Source of the DNA: CAZMFZ01 sp964565665
Lineage (GTDB): Bacteria > Bacteroidota > Bacteroidia > Cytophagales > UBA9547
DNA length: 21,463 bases
Assembly (NCBI GenBank): GCA_964565665.1
Contig: CAZMFZ010000060.1
Span: 1 to 21,463, forward strand
Direction: 5' to 3'
This document shows, one piece after another, positions 14,501 to 21,211 of the stretch. How positions within the stretch are numbered: the stretch's first letter is position 1; every line of letters begins with the position of its first letter. The position numbers and the translations under genes were made by a program. Below the pieces are notes generated by a model that was given only the letters and a program-made list of their open reading frames with translations, was not told where the DNA came from and did not search any database.

Positions 14501-16706
14501 AGCCATCGAACAAAATGTAGATATAATTGGACTAAGTGGTTTGATTACGCCTTCGCTTGATGAAATGGTACACATGGCAAAAGAAATGCAGCGCCATGGT
14601 ATGAAAATCCCGCTTTTGATTGGAGGAGCTACTACTTCACGCATACATACGGCTGTAAAAATAGATCCTCAATATGATGGGCCAGTAGTGCATGTGTTGG
14701 ATGCTTCTCGCTCTGTGCCAGTGGTTTCCAACCTATTAGGAAAAGACACCAAAGAAGACTTTTTCTTGAAAACTAAGTTGGAATACGCCAAAATGCGTGA
14801 AGACTATGCCGGCAAGCAGAAAGAAAAAAACTTTATAAAAATAGAAGAGGCTAGAGTCAAAAAATTCAAAACCGATTGGACGACTATTAACCCAACAAAG
14901 CCTTCATTTTTAGGAAACAAAACGTTTAATAATTATCCTTTAGAGGAAATAGCCAAATACATAGACTGGACACCATTTTTTCAAACCTGGGAATTGCATG
15001 GCAAATATCCAAAAATATTGACAGATGAAGTAGTAGGGGCTGAAGCCACAAAACTTTACAGTGATGCACAAAAGATGTTAAAGCAAATCATAGACCGAAA
15101 AATGATTCAGGCAAATGCAGTAGTTGGTTTTTATCCTGCTAATGCAGTAAATGATGATGATATTGAGTTGGATTTGAGTGTGTTGCAGGGTGGTGTTATT
15201 GATAGCGATGTAGAAAACAAAAAAGCCTCGAACAAATGGCTGCCCGAAGCTTTTTCCGTACTCTCCACTACCAAGCAGATTCCCGGTGCAGACCTCTTTG
15301 ATGTTTATGATAATCAGACCAACACCAAATTCGATACAGATATACAAAAACCTACTGAAAATTCAAAATTAAACATTGCCACTTCCAGCATAAAAGGAAC
15401 TGGAAGTATATTAGACTTTAGCAAAGAAGAAAGATTAATATATATAGAAAATTGCTTAAAAAACGATGAATATTATGATGAGTCATCTGGTACTTTTGAG
15501 CAACTTTCAGAATTTACAAATTCATTTATAGAAAAATATTTTCTAATTAATTATTCCAATCCATATTTATCAGGCTTTAATGACGAAATTGCTTTTGAAC
15601 CTGATGAAAAATCTATTGAAAGAGAAGGATATTTGGTTTCACAAATAAAATATGCCCTACATTTTGTAACAGGAGATACTGCCAATGAAACTAGAACATT
15701 AGATAAATCAAAAGTTGAAAAAAATGATTTGATAGTTGATACCCTTCAATTTGCAGACGAAAAATACTTACAAAGCAAAAACAATAGTATTATTTATGTT
15801 AAAAAATTAAATCAAAAGACTCATGGTGTAATGGCTATGCGTATTGAAGTGGATAAAAATGGCATTTTGAGACCTGTCGCTTTTATGCCAGATTACAAGT
15901 TGAGTAGGATTGAAAAAAGAAAAGCTTCGAAAGAGTGGTCTCTCGAAGCTTCCAGACAACTCTCCACTACCAAGCCGCTTCCTGGTGGAGACCTCTTTGG
16001 TGATTTTGATAAGCAGATCATCAGCAAATCCAATGCAAATATACAAATATCTCCAGAAAGTTCAAAATCAATAATTGTGGATTCAGGAGCTAAGGGGCTT
16101 ATGCTTCACCACCTCCGCCAACAAACCAAACGTGCAGAAAACGTACCTTATATGTGTCTGACCGATTTTGTAGCTCCAAAGGAAAGCGGCAAGCAAGATT
16201 ATATTGGCGGTTTTGCCGTTTGCACGGGCATAGGCATGGAAAAACATATTGAGAAATACGAAAAAGAACATGACGATTACAACTCCATTATGCTCAAAGC
16301 CTTGGCAGATCGTTTTGCCGAAGCATTTGCCGAATTGATGCACGAAAAAGTGCGTAGAGAACTGTGGGGATATGCCAAAGACGAGAAAATATCTACCGAA
16401 CAATTAATAGAAGAAGAATATCATGGAATTCGTCCAGCGCCAGGCTACCCAGCTTGTCCAGACCATACGGAAAAAGCTACTTTATTTCAACTGCTAGAGG
16501 TAGAAAAAAACACAGGCATGATATTGACCGACAGTTTTGCCATGTATCCAGCCTCGGCTGTTAGTGGTTGGTATTTCTCACATCCACAATCCAAATATTT
16601 TGGATTAGGTAAGATAGACAAAGACCAAGTAATAGACTACGCACTTCGCAAAGAAATGGATATCGAAACTTGCGAGAGATGGCTGAGTCCAGCTTTGGGG
16701 TATTAG
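11589..16706 (+). CDS. metH: Cobalamin-dependent methionine synthase with three in-frame insertions
   Basis: MetH transfers a methyl group from methyltetrahydrofolate via cobalamin to homocysteine. The product has 1705 residues, about 475 more than usual. Domains in order: homocysteine/zinc domain (1-350; zinc cysteines C272, C337, C338), pterin domain (about 380-640, NVGERTNITGS), cobalamin cap (about 685-768), cobalamin domain (from about 926; axial H938 in GDVHDIGKN), and SAM-dependent activation domain (about 1100-1705; RPAPGYPACP). Extra material appears at about 208-232, 769-925 and 1200-1503, each between conserved blocks in a linker or loop. Removing it leaves about 1220 residues, the normal length. 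All catalytic landmarks remain and the whole frame is open, so the enzyme could be functional. The last 46 bp are repeated at 17673-17718. A terminator follows. I saw no SAM or cobalamin riboswitch upstream. Confidence 0.96.
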   Translation: MIYKIEEELEKRILILDGAMGTMIQRYNLEEKDYRGERYKDWHVSIKGNNDLLGITRPDILEEIHKLYLEAGADIIETNTFSGTWVAMADYEMEKEVYDINYYNAKVARKAADDYTKLNPEKPRFVAGAMGPTTKLASMSPDVNDPGYRAITFDQLVEAYTTQIKALIDGGVDMLLFETITDTLNSKAGIVAAMQLFKELSEGDCCFISPIDGRKVFLNGGDSIPPSGVRGLPLMISGTITDASGRTLTGQTTEGFYNSISHADLLSVGLNCAMGAADMRPYLQELSRIASCYVSIYPNAGLPNQFGQYDESPEIMVEKGVHQEFIDAGFVNILGGCCGTTPDHIREMAKMAKGKKPRQIPVIEPNMRLSGLEPATFNGQSMFINVGERTNITGSAKFAKLIREEKLEEALAVAREQVENGAQIIDINMDEGMIDSEAMMTRFLNLIAAEPDIARVPVMIDSSKWSVIEAGLKCSQGKAIVNSISLKEGEEKFKELARKVKMYGAAAVVMAFDETGQADSFERRIQICKRSYDILVNEVGFLPQDIIFDPNILTVATGMEEHNNYAVDFFNATKWIRENLPHAKVSGGVSNISFSFRGNNVIREAIHSAFLYHAIKQGLSMGIVNAGIIPLYDDIPKDMLELIEDVLLNRRQDATERLVDYADSIKHIGKDVKEKVEDEWRSLPVKERLAHSLVKGNDAFIDADVEECRLAFERPIEVIEGPLMDGMNVVGDLFGAGKMFLPQVVKSARVMKKAVAYLLPYIEEEKRKSPQTPEGGFSEEQVQEFDVKINGLKTADPFIYSLTKTYAEKHRNNPTETESILWNALSGKKLDGLKFRRQHILGKYIADFACLKSRLVIEIDGLTHQLPENKENDTTRTEWLESIGFKVIRFTNEQVIGDFEKTVDTIAKIANERAVGVPPSGARGQGKVLMATVKGDVHDIGKNIVGVVMACNNYEVIDIGVMVPPDKIIRIAIEQNVDIIGLSGLITPSLDEMVHMAKEMQRHGMKIPLLIGGATTSRIHTAVKIDPQYDGPVVHVLDASRSVPVVSNLLGKDTKEDFFLKTKLEYAKMREDYAGKQKEKNFIKIEEARVKKFKTDWTTINPTKPSFLGNKTFNNYPLEEIAKYIDWTPFFQTWELHGKYPKILTDEVVGAEATKLYSDAQKMLKQIIDRKMIQANAVVGFYPANAVNDDDIELDLSVLQGGVIDSDVENKKASNKWLPEAFSVLSTTKQIPGADLFDVYDNQTNTKFDTDIQKPTENSKLNIATSSIKGTGSILDFSKEERLIYIENCLKNDEYYDESSGTFEQLSEFTNSFIEKYFLINYSNPYLSGFNDEIAFEPDEKSIEREGYLVSQIKYALHFVTGDTANETRTLDKSKVEKNDLIVDTLQFADEKYLQSKNNSIIYVKKLNQKTHGVMAMRIEVDKNGILRPVAFMPDYKLSRIEKRKASKEWSLEASRQLSTTKPLPGGDLFGDFDKQIISKSNANIQISPESSKSIIVDSGAKGLMLHHLRQQTKRAENVPYMCLTDFVAPKESGKQDYIGGFAVCTGIGMEKHIEKYEKEHDDYNSIMLKALADRFAEAFAELMHEKVRRELWGYAKDEKISTEQLIEEEYHGIRPAPGYPACPDHTEKATLFQLLEVEKNTGMILTDSFAMYPASAVSGWYFSHPQSKYFGLGKIDKDQVIDYALRKEMDIETCERWLSPALGY
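12261..12282 (+). repeat. Short GC-rich palindromic repeat inside metH (copy 1, single)
   Basis: CCCCCTTCGGGGG followed by TTA and GGGGGC, read in frame as PPSGVRG. It is the same repeat that ends the DUF559 element farther along metH, in the same orientation as the right-hand copy. It lies at the end of about 25 extra residues (about 208-232) absent between the conserved DTLN helix and LPLMISGTITDASG in E. coli MetH. It stands out strongly against the AT-rich gene. Probably the remnant of an excised or deleted element, or a solo repeat. Confidence 0.75.
13894..13916 (-). repeat. Left terminal inverted repeat of DUF559 element
   Basis: GCCCCC, AAA, then CCCCCGAAGGGGGC. It is the reverse complement of the right-hand repeat apart from the central three bases. 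Read in frame as SPQTPEGG. Itself partly self-complementary (CCCCCGAAGGGGG). Confidence 0.88.
14340..14361 (+). repeat. Right terminal inverted repeat of DUF559 element
   Basis: CCCCCTTCGGGGG, CTA, then GGGGGC, read in frame as PPSGARG. Nearly identical to the solo repeat at 12261-12282 (one base apart) and inverted relative to the left repeat at 13894-13916. Confidence 0.88.
15219..15389 (+). repeat. Direct repeat A of the second metH insertion
   Basis: Encodes KASNKWLPEAFSVLSTTK, IPGADLF and so on; it aligns without gaps to repeat B over about 61 residues with about 28 identities. At DNA level CTCTCCACTACCAAGC is shared exactly. A hairpin is formed by AAAGCCTCG (15222-15230) and CGAAGCTTT (15245-15253), with one mismatch. 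Confidence 0.75.
15918..16091 (+). repeat. Direct repeat B of the second metH insertion
   Basis: Encodes KASKEWSLEASRQLSTTK, LPGGDLF and so on, in the same frame and orientation as repeat A. Contains a hairpin of AAGCTTCGA (15922-15930) with TCGAAGCTT (15943-15951) and a second of CTCCAC (15962-15967) with GTGGAG (15985-15990). The conserved hairpin position in both copies suggests a palindromic repeat family. Confidence 0.75.
16661..16706 (+). repeat. 46-bp direct repeat, copy 1 (3' end of metH)
   Basis: The final 46 bases of metH, coding IETCERWLSPALGY and stop. Matches 17673-17718 at 44 of 46 positions. The two differences (GAG/GAA and CTG/TTG) are both synonymous. Confidence 0.95.
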
Positions 16707-16730
16707 GTTTTTTAGAAAGCACCTATTTGT

Positions 16731-16765
16731 AAAATAACACAACAAATTTGTTGTGTTATTTTTTT
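16731..16765 (+). terminator. Rho-independent terminator after metH
   Basis: A perfect palindrome with 16-bp arms (16731-16762, centre AAATTT) holds the core AACACAAC/GTTGTGTT and is followed by a run of T to 16765. It starts 24 bases after the metH stop. The symmetry means that it could stop transcription from either side. It lies inside the unit bounded by the 46-bp repeats. Confidence 0.85.
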
Positions 16766-16795
16766 ATGGCTATCTTGCAATCGTATTGTTAGTAA

Positions 16796-17241
16796 TTGAT
16801 ACCAGATTTTGACAATGGAAAATTACCAAAAGGAATTCATCTAGCAACCTTGCAAGAATTTATCGAACGATTTGTGAAAGGAGTAAAGAGAAAACAGCTA
16901 TATCAAGGTTTGGAAAAACTTATCGCTGATTTGAAAAGTGTAGGCTGCCAAATAATCTATATTGATGGTAGCTACGTAACTTCTAAAATCCAACCAAACG
17001 ATATTGATGTTGTCGGGATGATAGATATTTAAGAAATAATTATGAGTCTGTTAATAGCAAATTCCCAATTTTATTTGTTTTTAAGCATCCCAGGGTAAAT
17101 CAACAAAATGAGTACAACTGTGATATTTTCCCCGCCTATTTATAAGAAGGTAGTTCTGCAATTTATTTCGTAGATTTTTTCCAAATAGACAAAGATTCGG
17201 GAGAAAAAAAGGAATTATTAAACTTCAAATTTCTTAAAGCC
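16796..17241 (+). pseudogene. Broken DUF6932-like nucleotidyltransferase (toxin-like)
   Basis: The first frame starts with TTG at 16796 and reads IPDFDNGKLPKGIHLATLQEFIERFV, then IIYIDGSYVTSKIQPNDIDVVG, stopping at 17030-17032. The GS-Y-(11 residues)-D-I-D pattern is the nucleotidyltransferase active-site signature. A shifted frame then supplies the expected C-terminal half: FVFKHPRVNQQNEYNCDIFPAYL, a TAA at 17143-17145, and EGSSAIYFVDFFQIDKDSGEKK. Both halves fit the DUF6932 family of about 150-160 residues, often paired with a helix-turn-helix antitoxin. With a frameshift (possibly with a small deletion) near 17030 and a nonsense codon, it should be inactive. Its last frame runs without a stop into the antitoxin-like gene. 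Toxin role is inferred from pairing and family, not shown. Confidence 0.8.
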
Positions 17242-17718
17242 ATGATAAAAAATCATAAACAAGCATCAGCAACAAGAAAAGAACTTGAAAAACTAATTTT
17301 GGCTAAAACTGAATTATCATCTAGAGTAGAAAATATTGATTTATTTAAATTGAAAATAAGCGAAGATGCTTTTAATAGCCTAGCTGATGATTTGGAATAC
17401 CAATTGAAAGAGTATGAGAATCTTAAAGAAGGAAATACAACTCACTTAAACAATAAGAGTATTGAAGACTTGCCTTCAATACTTATTGCAGCCAGACTTG
17501 CACAAAATAAAACACACAAAGAATTGGCAGAACTTTTAGATGTTTCTGAACAGCAAATTCAGAGATATGAGGCAAATGACTACGAAGGAGTTCGATGGGA
17601 AACTTTATCTGAAGTTGCATTGGCTTTAGGGCTTCAATTAAATTTTAATGCTATTGGTATTATGCCAAATAGTATCGAAACTTGCGAAAGATGGTTGAGT
17701 CCAGCTTTGGGGTATTAG
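17242..17718 (+). CDS. Helix-turn-helix antitoxin-like protein with fused MetH C-terminal tail
   Basis: A 158-residue protein. Residues 1-65 are helical and start MIKNHKQASATRKELEKL, the typical opening of antitoxins of this layout. Residues about 79-132 form an XRE/Cro-type helix-turn-helix (IAARLAQNKTHKELAELLDVSEQQIQRYEANDY), the DNA-binding part that would autoregulate the operon. The last 14 residues, IETCERWLSPALGY, are identical to the MetH C-terminus, so the original stop was lost at the junction with the displaced metH tail. The frame is intact while its presumed toxin is broken. Possible start ATG 17242; the same frame is open back to 17146, so a longer form cannot be excluded. Confidence 0.82.
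   Translation: MIKNHKQASATRKELEKLILAKTELSSRVENIDLFKLKISEDAFNSLADDLEYQLKEYENLKEGNTTHLNNKSIEDLPSILIAARLAQNKTHKELAELLDVSEQQIQRYEANDYEGVRWETLSEVALALGLQLNFNAIGIMPNSIETCERWLSPALGY
17673..17718 (+). repeat. 46-bp direct repeat, copy 2 (displaced metH 3' end)
   Basis: Second copy of the metH 3' terminal sequence, in frame with the antitoxin-like gene and supplying its stop codon. It ends 20 bases before the type IIG gene, so it may mark the ancestral boundary between metH and the downstream region. Confidence 0.95.
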
Positions 17719-17738
17719 AATTGTAACTTAATTAACGA

Positions 17739-20700
17739 ATGCAAAACATCTTTTCTCAAAGCGTATTCAAAACTAACCCTACCATTTTTTCGCGCAAAAA
17801 GCTGGAAGTTGCTGCCAGAGCGTATCGCATAGATACCATTGAGGGCATTGAAGAGAAAAAGAACAAATTGGCAGGTTGGATTAAAGGAATTCAAGATGGC
17901 TCTGTAACATCAAAAAAAGAAGAAGCCATTGACCACGATTTTTTGAATTTGTTTTTTGGCGAAATATTAGATTACGATTGGCGCCAAGGGGAAGAACAAC
18001 TGAACCTCGAAAAACAAAATAAAAACCAAACCGACAGCAAAAAAGCTGACGGGGCTTTGGGCTATTTTAACCAAAAAACAGGTGAGAAAACAGTAAGAGC
18101 AGTAATAGAACTCAAAGATGGGCAAACTGACCTCGACAAACCCCAAAACCGAAAAAACGACCATCGCACACCTGTTCAACAAGCATTTGACTATGCAAGC
18201 GATGCAGGTGGAACATGCAATTGGGTGATTGTAAGCAACTTTGTAGAGATTCGGCTTTACAACTACCGCGACCGTGGCAAATACGAATTGTTTTACATCA
18301 CTGAGTTTTTGGATAATGAAGTAGAACTAAAGCGGTTTTTTTATTTGCTGTATAAGGGGCAACTTATTTCACAAAAAGAATCCTTTGTAGATAAACTTTA
18401 CAACGAAAGAAGTGAAGAACAAGTAACTATTACCAACAAATTTTATGAAGAATACAAAAAATTAAGGTTAGAAATCTATAATAACCTTCGTTCATTAAAT
18501 CCTGACATAGATCATTTTGTGTTACTTAACAAAACACAAAAGCTACTTGATAGAATTATTTTCGTGTGTTTTTGTGAAGATGCAATTCCTGAGCTTATTC
18601 CAGGCTCTACCATAGCCAAATTAATAGCTTCTTCGCAAGAAAATCCATTTTATACGCCAATAGACCCTATTTGGCAACATGTGAAAGGGCTTTTCAAAGC
18701 GATGAATGTGGGTAATACAAAAGCTCGTATTGAGGCTTTTAATGGAGGTTTGTTTGCGCATGATGAAATACTTGAAAACTTATTGATAGATGAAATTGTG
18801 CTTGAAAATGTGCTCAATCTCTACAAATGGGATTTTGAAAGTGAGTTGAATGTAAATATATTAGGTCATATTTTTGAACAATCCATCTCGGATTTGGAAA
18901 AAATAAGTATTGAAATTTCGCAACAACTCACAGCAGATGGGGGCTCACAAACTATATTTTTAGATGAAAATGCGTTAGAATCGAAAAGTAAACGAAAAAA
19001 GGAAGGTGTTTTTTATACTCCTGAATACATTACTAGTTATATCATTGAAGAAACCATTGGCACTTGGATATGGGAACAAAAATTGGATTTAAAATTTGAT
19101 ACATTAGAACCAATTGAACCCAAGGAATACGCTGATTTGGAACGGTTTGATAAACAAACTGAAGCACGCAAGAAGGAACTTACTGAAAAAATTTCTCCAC
19201 ATAGAGAGTTTTGGTTGGCTTTCAAATACAGGCTTGATCGAATTAGGATTTTAGACCCCGCATGTGGCTCAGGCGCTTTTTTGGTACAAGCTTTTGATTA
19301 TTTGTACAAACAGCAACAAATTATTCAAAACGAAATACTAAAACTTAGGCTCGATAAACTGCAACCAGCCATTCGCCAAGATTGGTGGGATATTCAAAAG
19401 CATATTCTTTCCGACAATTTGTATGGAGTTGATTTAAATTTTGAATCAATAGAAATAACCAAGCTTTCGCTATGGATTAAAACCGCCAATCGCAAAAAGA
19501 AATTGAGTTTTATTGACAACAATATTATTTGTGGCAATTCTTTGGTAGCTGACCCAGCTATTGCAGGTGAAAAAGCTTTGGATTGGAATGTGGCTTTTAA
19601 AGATATTTTGGAAGAGAGCGGGTTTGATATTGTGGTGGGCAATCCGCCTTATGTGAGGCAAGAATTGTTGGGCAAAGCCAATAAAGAATATTATACCAAA
19701 CAGTTTCCCAACGTAGGCAATGGTACAGCAGATTTGTATGTCTATTTTTATGAACTGGGTCTTAAAGTATTGAAACCAAATGGATTGTTAGGCTTTATAA
19801 CACCTAATAAATGGTTTAAAACATTGTATGGAAAAGAACTTCGACAATTTTTAAAACCTTATAATGTTTTAAAAGTGATTGATTTCTTTGAACTGGATAT
19901 TTTTGAAGAAGCAGCTACCGAACCTCAAATTCTTTTAATAAAAAATACTATAAACGATTCTGATTTTCCATATTATTCCGTCTTGGAAGTCAACCAGTTT
20001 ATCAAAAAAGACATCTTTAATCACGGAGGCAAATTTTTAATAAATATTGAGAAAAAGTATCTACAATCCTCTGAATGGACTTTTGCTAGTATTGACACGC
20101 AACTTATATTAAATAAAATTTCTCAAAATGCTATTTTTTTATCTCAATATTCAGATGTTTCAATATATAGAGGAGTAATCACAGGTTTAAACGAAGCATT
20201 TATCATTGACACAGAAACAAAAAATAAAATAGTTAAATCTGATCCTAAATCTGGTGAATTAATTAAGCCTTATATAAATGGTACAGATTCAAAGGCTTGG
20301 CATGTGGAGAATGAAGGCGATACTTGGTTTATTAATACTTATTTTGACACAGAGATTAGTTCAAAAACATATAAAGGGATCTATAATCATCTAAAACAAT
20401 ACGAGAAAGAGTTAAAAAACAGGCAAGATAAAGGAAAAACACATTTCAATTTAAGGGCTTGCGATTATTACGATAAATTTTCACAACCCAAAATAATTTA
20501 CATTTATACTGCGCTCGAACATTATTTCTATTTTGATACTTCAGGTTTGTATTTCAATAATTCAAGTTATATGATTTCGAACGGAGATTTATTTCTTAGT
20601 TGTTGGTTAAATTCTCCCATTTTCAATTTCTATAAAAAGCAAAAATTTGTGGCTTATGGAAATGCGATTGATGGCGGTAGAAACAAGTTGGACTACAATA

Positions 20701-21143
20701 AAATGGTAAATGTTCCCATACCTATCGTTTCAGAAAGTACAAAAAAAGAGTTTGAGGAAATAGCCGTAAAACTGCAAACGGTGAGTCAAGAACTTTACAA
20801 AAAATCTGCACAGTTCATCTCTCTTTTTATGGCAGATGTTGCTAAGCCTCAATTGTCGGTTAGTGATGCCATCGCTTCCAGCGATGGCATCAGTCGTATA
20901 TCCAAAAGATTTAGAAACTGGTATTTACATGATTTTGATTGGTTTTTGTCCATAGCCAAAAAAGAAAAAATCACACTTCCTCTCAAGCAAAAAGCCGAAT
21001 GGCAAAGCCATTTTACCGATGAACTCAAACTTTGTAAGCAACTAAACGATGAGATCACAATACTAGAGCAAAATCTAAACCAAAAAATTTACCAACTCTA
21101 CGACCTCACGTCTGAAGAGATAAAAGTGGTGGAGGGAAGTTAG
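17739..21143 (+). CDS. Type IIG restriction-modification enzyme (Eco57I-like, nuclease and methyltransferase fused)
   Basis: A 1134-residue single-chain restriction enzyme and N6-adenine DNA methyltransferase. The N-terminal nuclease domain has a PD-(D/E)xK pattern with D104 (KADGALG) and E124-L-K126 (VIELKD), followed by QQAFDYA. A helical connector spans about 200-420. The methyltransferase core has SAM motif I ILDPACGSGAF at about 503-513 and catalytic motif IV NPPY at 635-638. The C-terminal part, about 800-1010, is a TaqI-like target recognition region (KPYINGTDSKAWH, LRACDYYDKFSQPKIIYIY). Length and order are typical and no damage is seen, so it should protect against foreign DNA by itself. 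It begins 20 bases after the displaced metH tail. An inverted repeat is embedded at residues about 1042-1052. Recognition site unknown. Confidence 0.93.
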   Translation: MQNIFSQSVFKTNPTIFSRKKLEVAARAYRIDTIEGIEEKKNKLAGWIKGIQDGSVTSKKEEAIDHDFLNLFFGEILDYDWRQGEEQLNLEKQNKNQTDSKKADGALGYFNQKTGEKTVRAVIELKDGQTDLDKPQNRKNDHRTPVQQAFDYASDAGGTCNWVIVSNFVEIRLYNYRDRGKYELFYITEFLDNEVELKRFFYLLYKGQLISQKESFVDKLYNERSEEQVTITNKFYEEYKKLRLEIYNNLRSLNPDIDHFVLLNKTQKLLDRIIFVCFCEDAIPELIPGSTIAKLIASSQENPFYTPIDPIWQHVKGLFKAMNVGNTKARIEAFNGGLFAHDEILENLLIDEIVLENVLNLYKWDFESELNVNILGHIFEQSISDLEKISIEISQQLTADGGSQTIFLDENALESKSKRKKEGVFYTPEYITSYIIEETIGTWIWEQKLDLKFDTLEPIEPKEYADLERFDKQTEARKKELTEKISPHREFWLAFKYRLDRIRILDPACGSGAFLVQAFDYLYKQQQIIQNEILKLRLDKLQPAIRQDWWDIQKHILSDNLYGVDLNFESIEITKLSLWIKTANRKKKLSFIDNNIICGNSLVADPAIAGEKALDWNVAFKDILEESGFDIVVGNPPYVRQELLGKANKEYYTKQFPNVGNGTADLYVYFYELGLKVLKPNGLLGFITPNKWFKTLYGKELRQFLKPYNVLKVIDFFELDIFEEAATEPQILLIKNTINDSDFPYYSVLEVNQFIKKDIFNHGGKFLINIEKKYLQSSEWTFASIDTQLILNKISQNAIFLSQYSDVSIYRGVITGLNEAFIIDTETKNKIVKSDPKSGELIKPYINGTDSKAWHVENEGDTWFINTYFDTEISSKTYKGIYNHLKQYEKELKNRQDKGKTHFNLRACDYYDKFSQPKIIYIYTALEHYFYFDTSGLYFNNSSYMISNGDLFLSCWLNSPIFNFYKKQKFVAYGNAIDGGRNKLDYNKMVNVPIPIVSESTKKEFEEIAVKLQTVSQELYKKSAQFISLFMADVAKPQLSVSDAIASSDGISRISKRFRNWYLHDFDWFLSIAKKEKITLPLKQKAEWQSHFTDELKLCKQLNDEITILEQNLNQKIYQLYDLTSEEIKVVEGS
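20864..20892. repeat. Perfect 13-bp inverted repeat inside the type IIG gene
   Basis: TGATGCCATCGCT and AGCGATGGCATCA separated by TCC. In frame it encodes SDAIASSDGIS between FISLFMADVAKPQL and the conserved ISKRFRNWYLHDF segment. A stem this long and perfect is unexpected in coding DNA and resembles an inserted palindromic repeat. Confidence 0.8.
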
Positions 21144-21211
21144 AAATTTGTATTATCGTAAATCATTGTAATATTTTATTAATTTGATTTAATTGCTCCT
21201 TTATTTAATAT

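Larger units (their letters stand above)
15219..16091 (+). mobile_element. Second large in-frame insertion in metH, flanked by direct repeats
   Basis: About 300 codons separate AVNDDDIELDL from LHHLRQQTKRAEN, two blocks that are only some 15-40 residues apart in other MetH activation domains. The insert consists of repeat A (15219-15389), a unique region of about 176 codons (15390-15917) and repeat B (15918-16091). The unique part contains ILDFSKEERLIYIENCL, FTNSFIEKYFLINYSNPYLSGF, IKYALHFVTGDTANETRTLDKSK and GVMAMRIEVDKNGILRPVAF. I do not recognise it; the last part is loosely reminiscent of small BECR-fold nuclease domains, which is a guess. Frame is open throughout. Mobility is inferred from position and the bounding repeats. 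Confidence 0.7.
16661..17672 (+). mobile_element. Toxin-antitoxin-like unit inserted at the metH 3' end (about 1.01 kb)
   Basis: One period of the 46-bp direct repeat: metH tail, terminator, broken DUF6932-like nucleotidyltransferase gene, and antitoxin-like gene running into the second metH tail. The arrangement is what results when a segment integrates at, or is duplicated with, the 3' end of a gene while preserving that gene's coding end. No integrase or transposase lies inside, so how it arrived is unknown; tandem duplication, homologous capture or action of an external recombinase all fit. Confidence 0.6.

Noticed and set aside
15390..15917. Naming the middle of the second metH insertion as a BECR-fold or other nuclease
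   Set aside because: The resemblance is limited to a short beta-strand-like pattern near the end. No catalytic signature can be identified by eye.
17020..17045. Programmed ribosomal frameshift in the nucleotidyltransferase gene
   Set aside because: No convincing slippery heptamer with a following structure is visible, and a further TAA at 17143 would still stop translation in the second frame.
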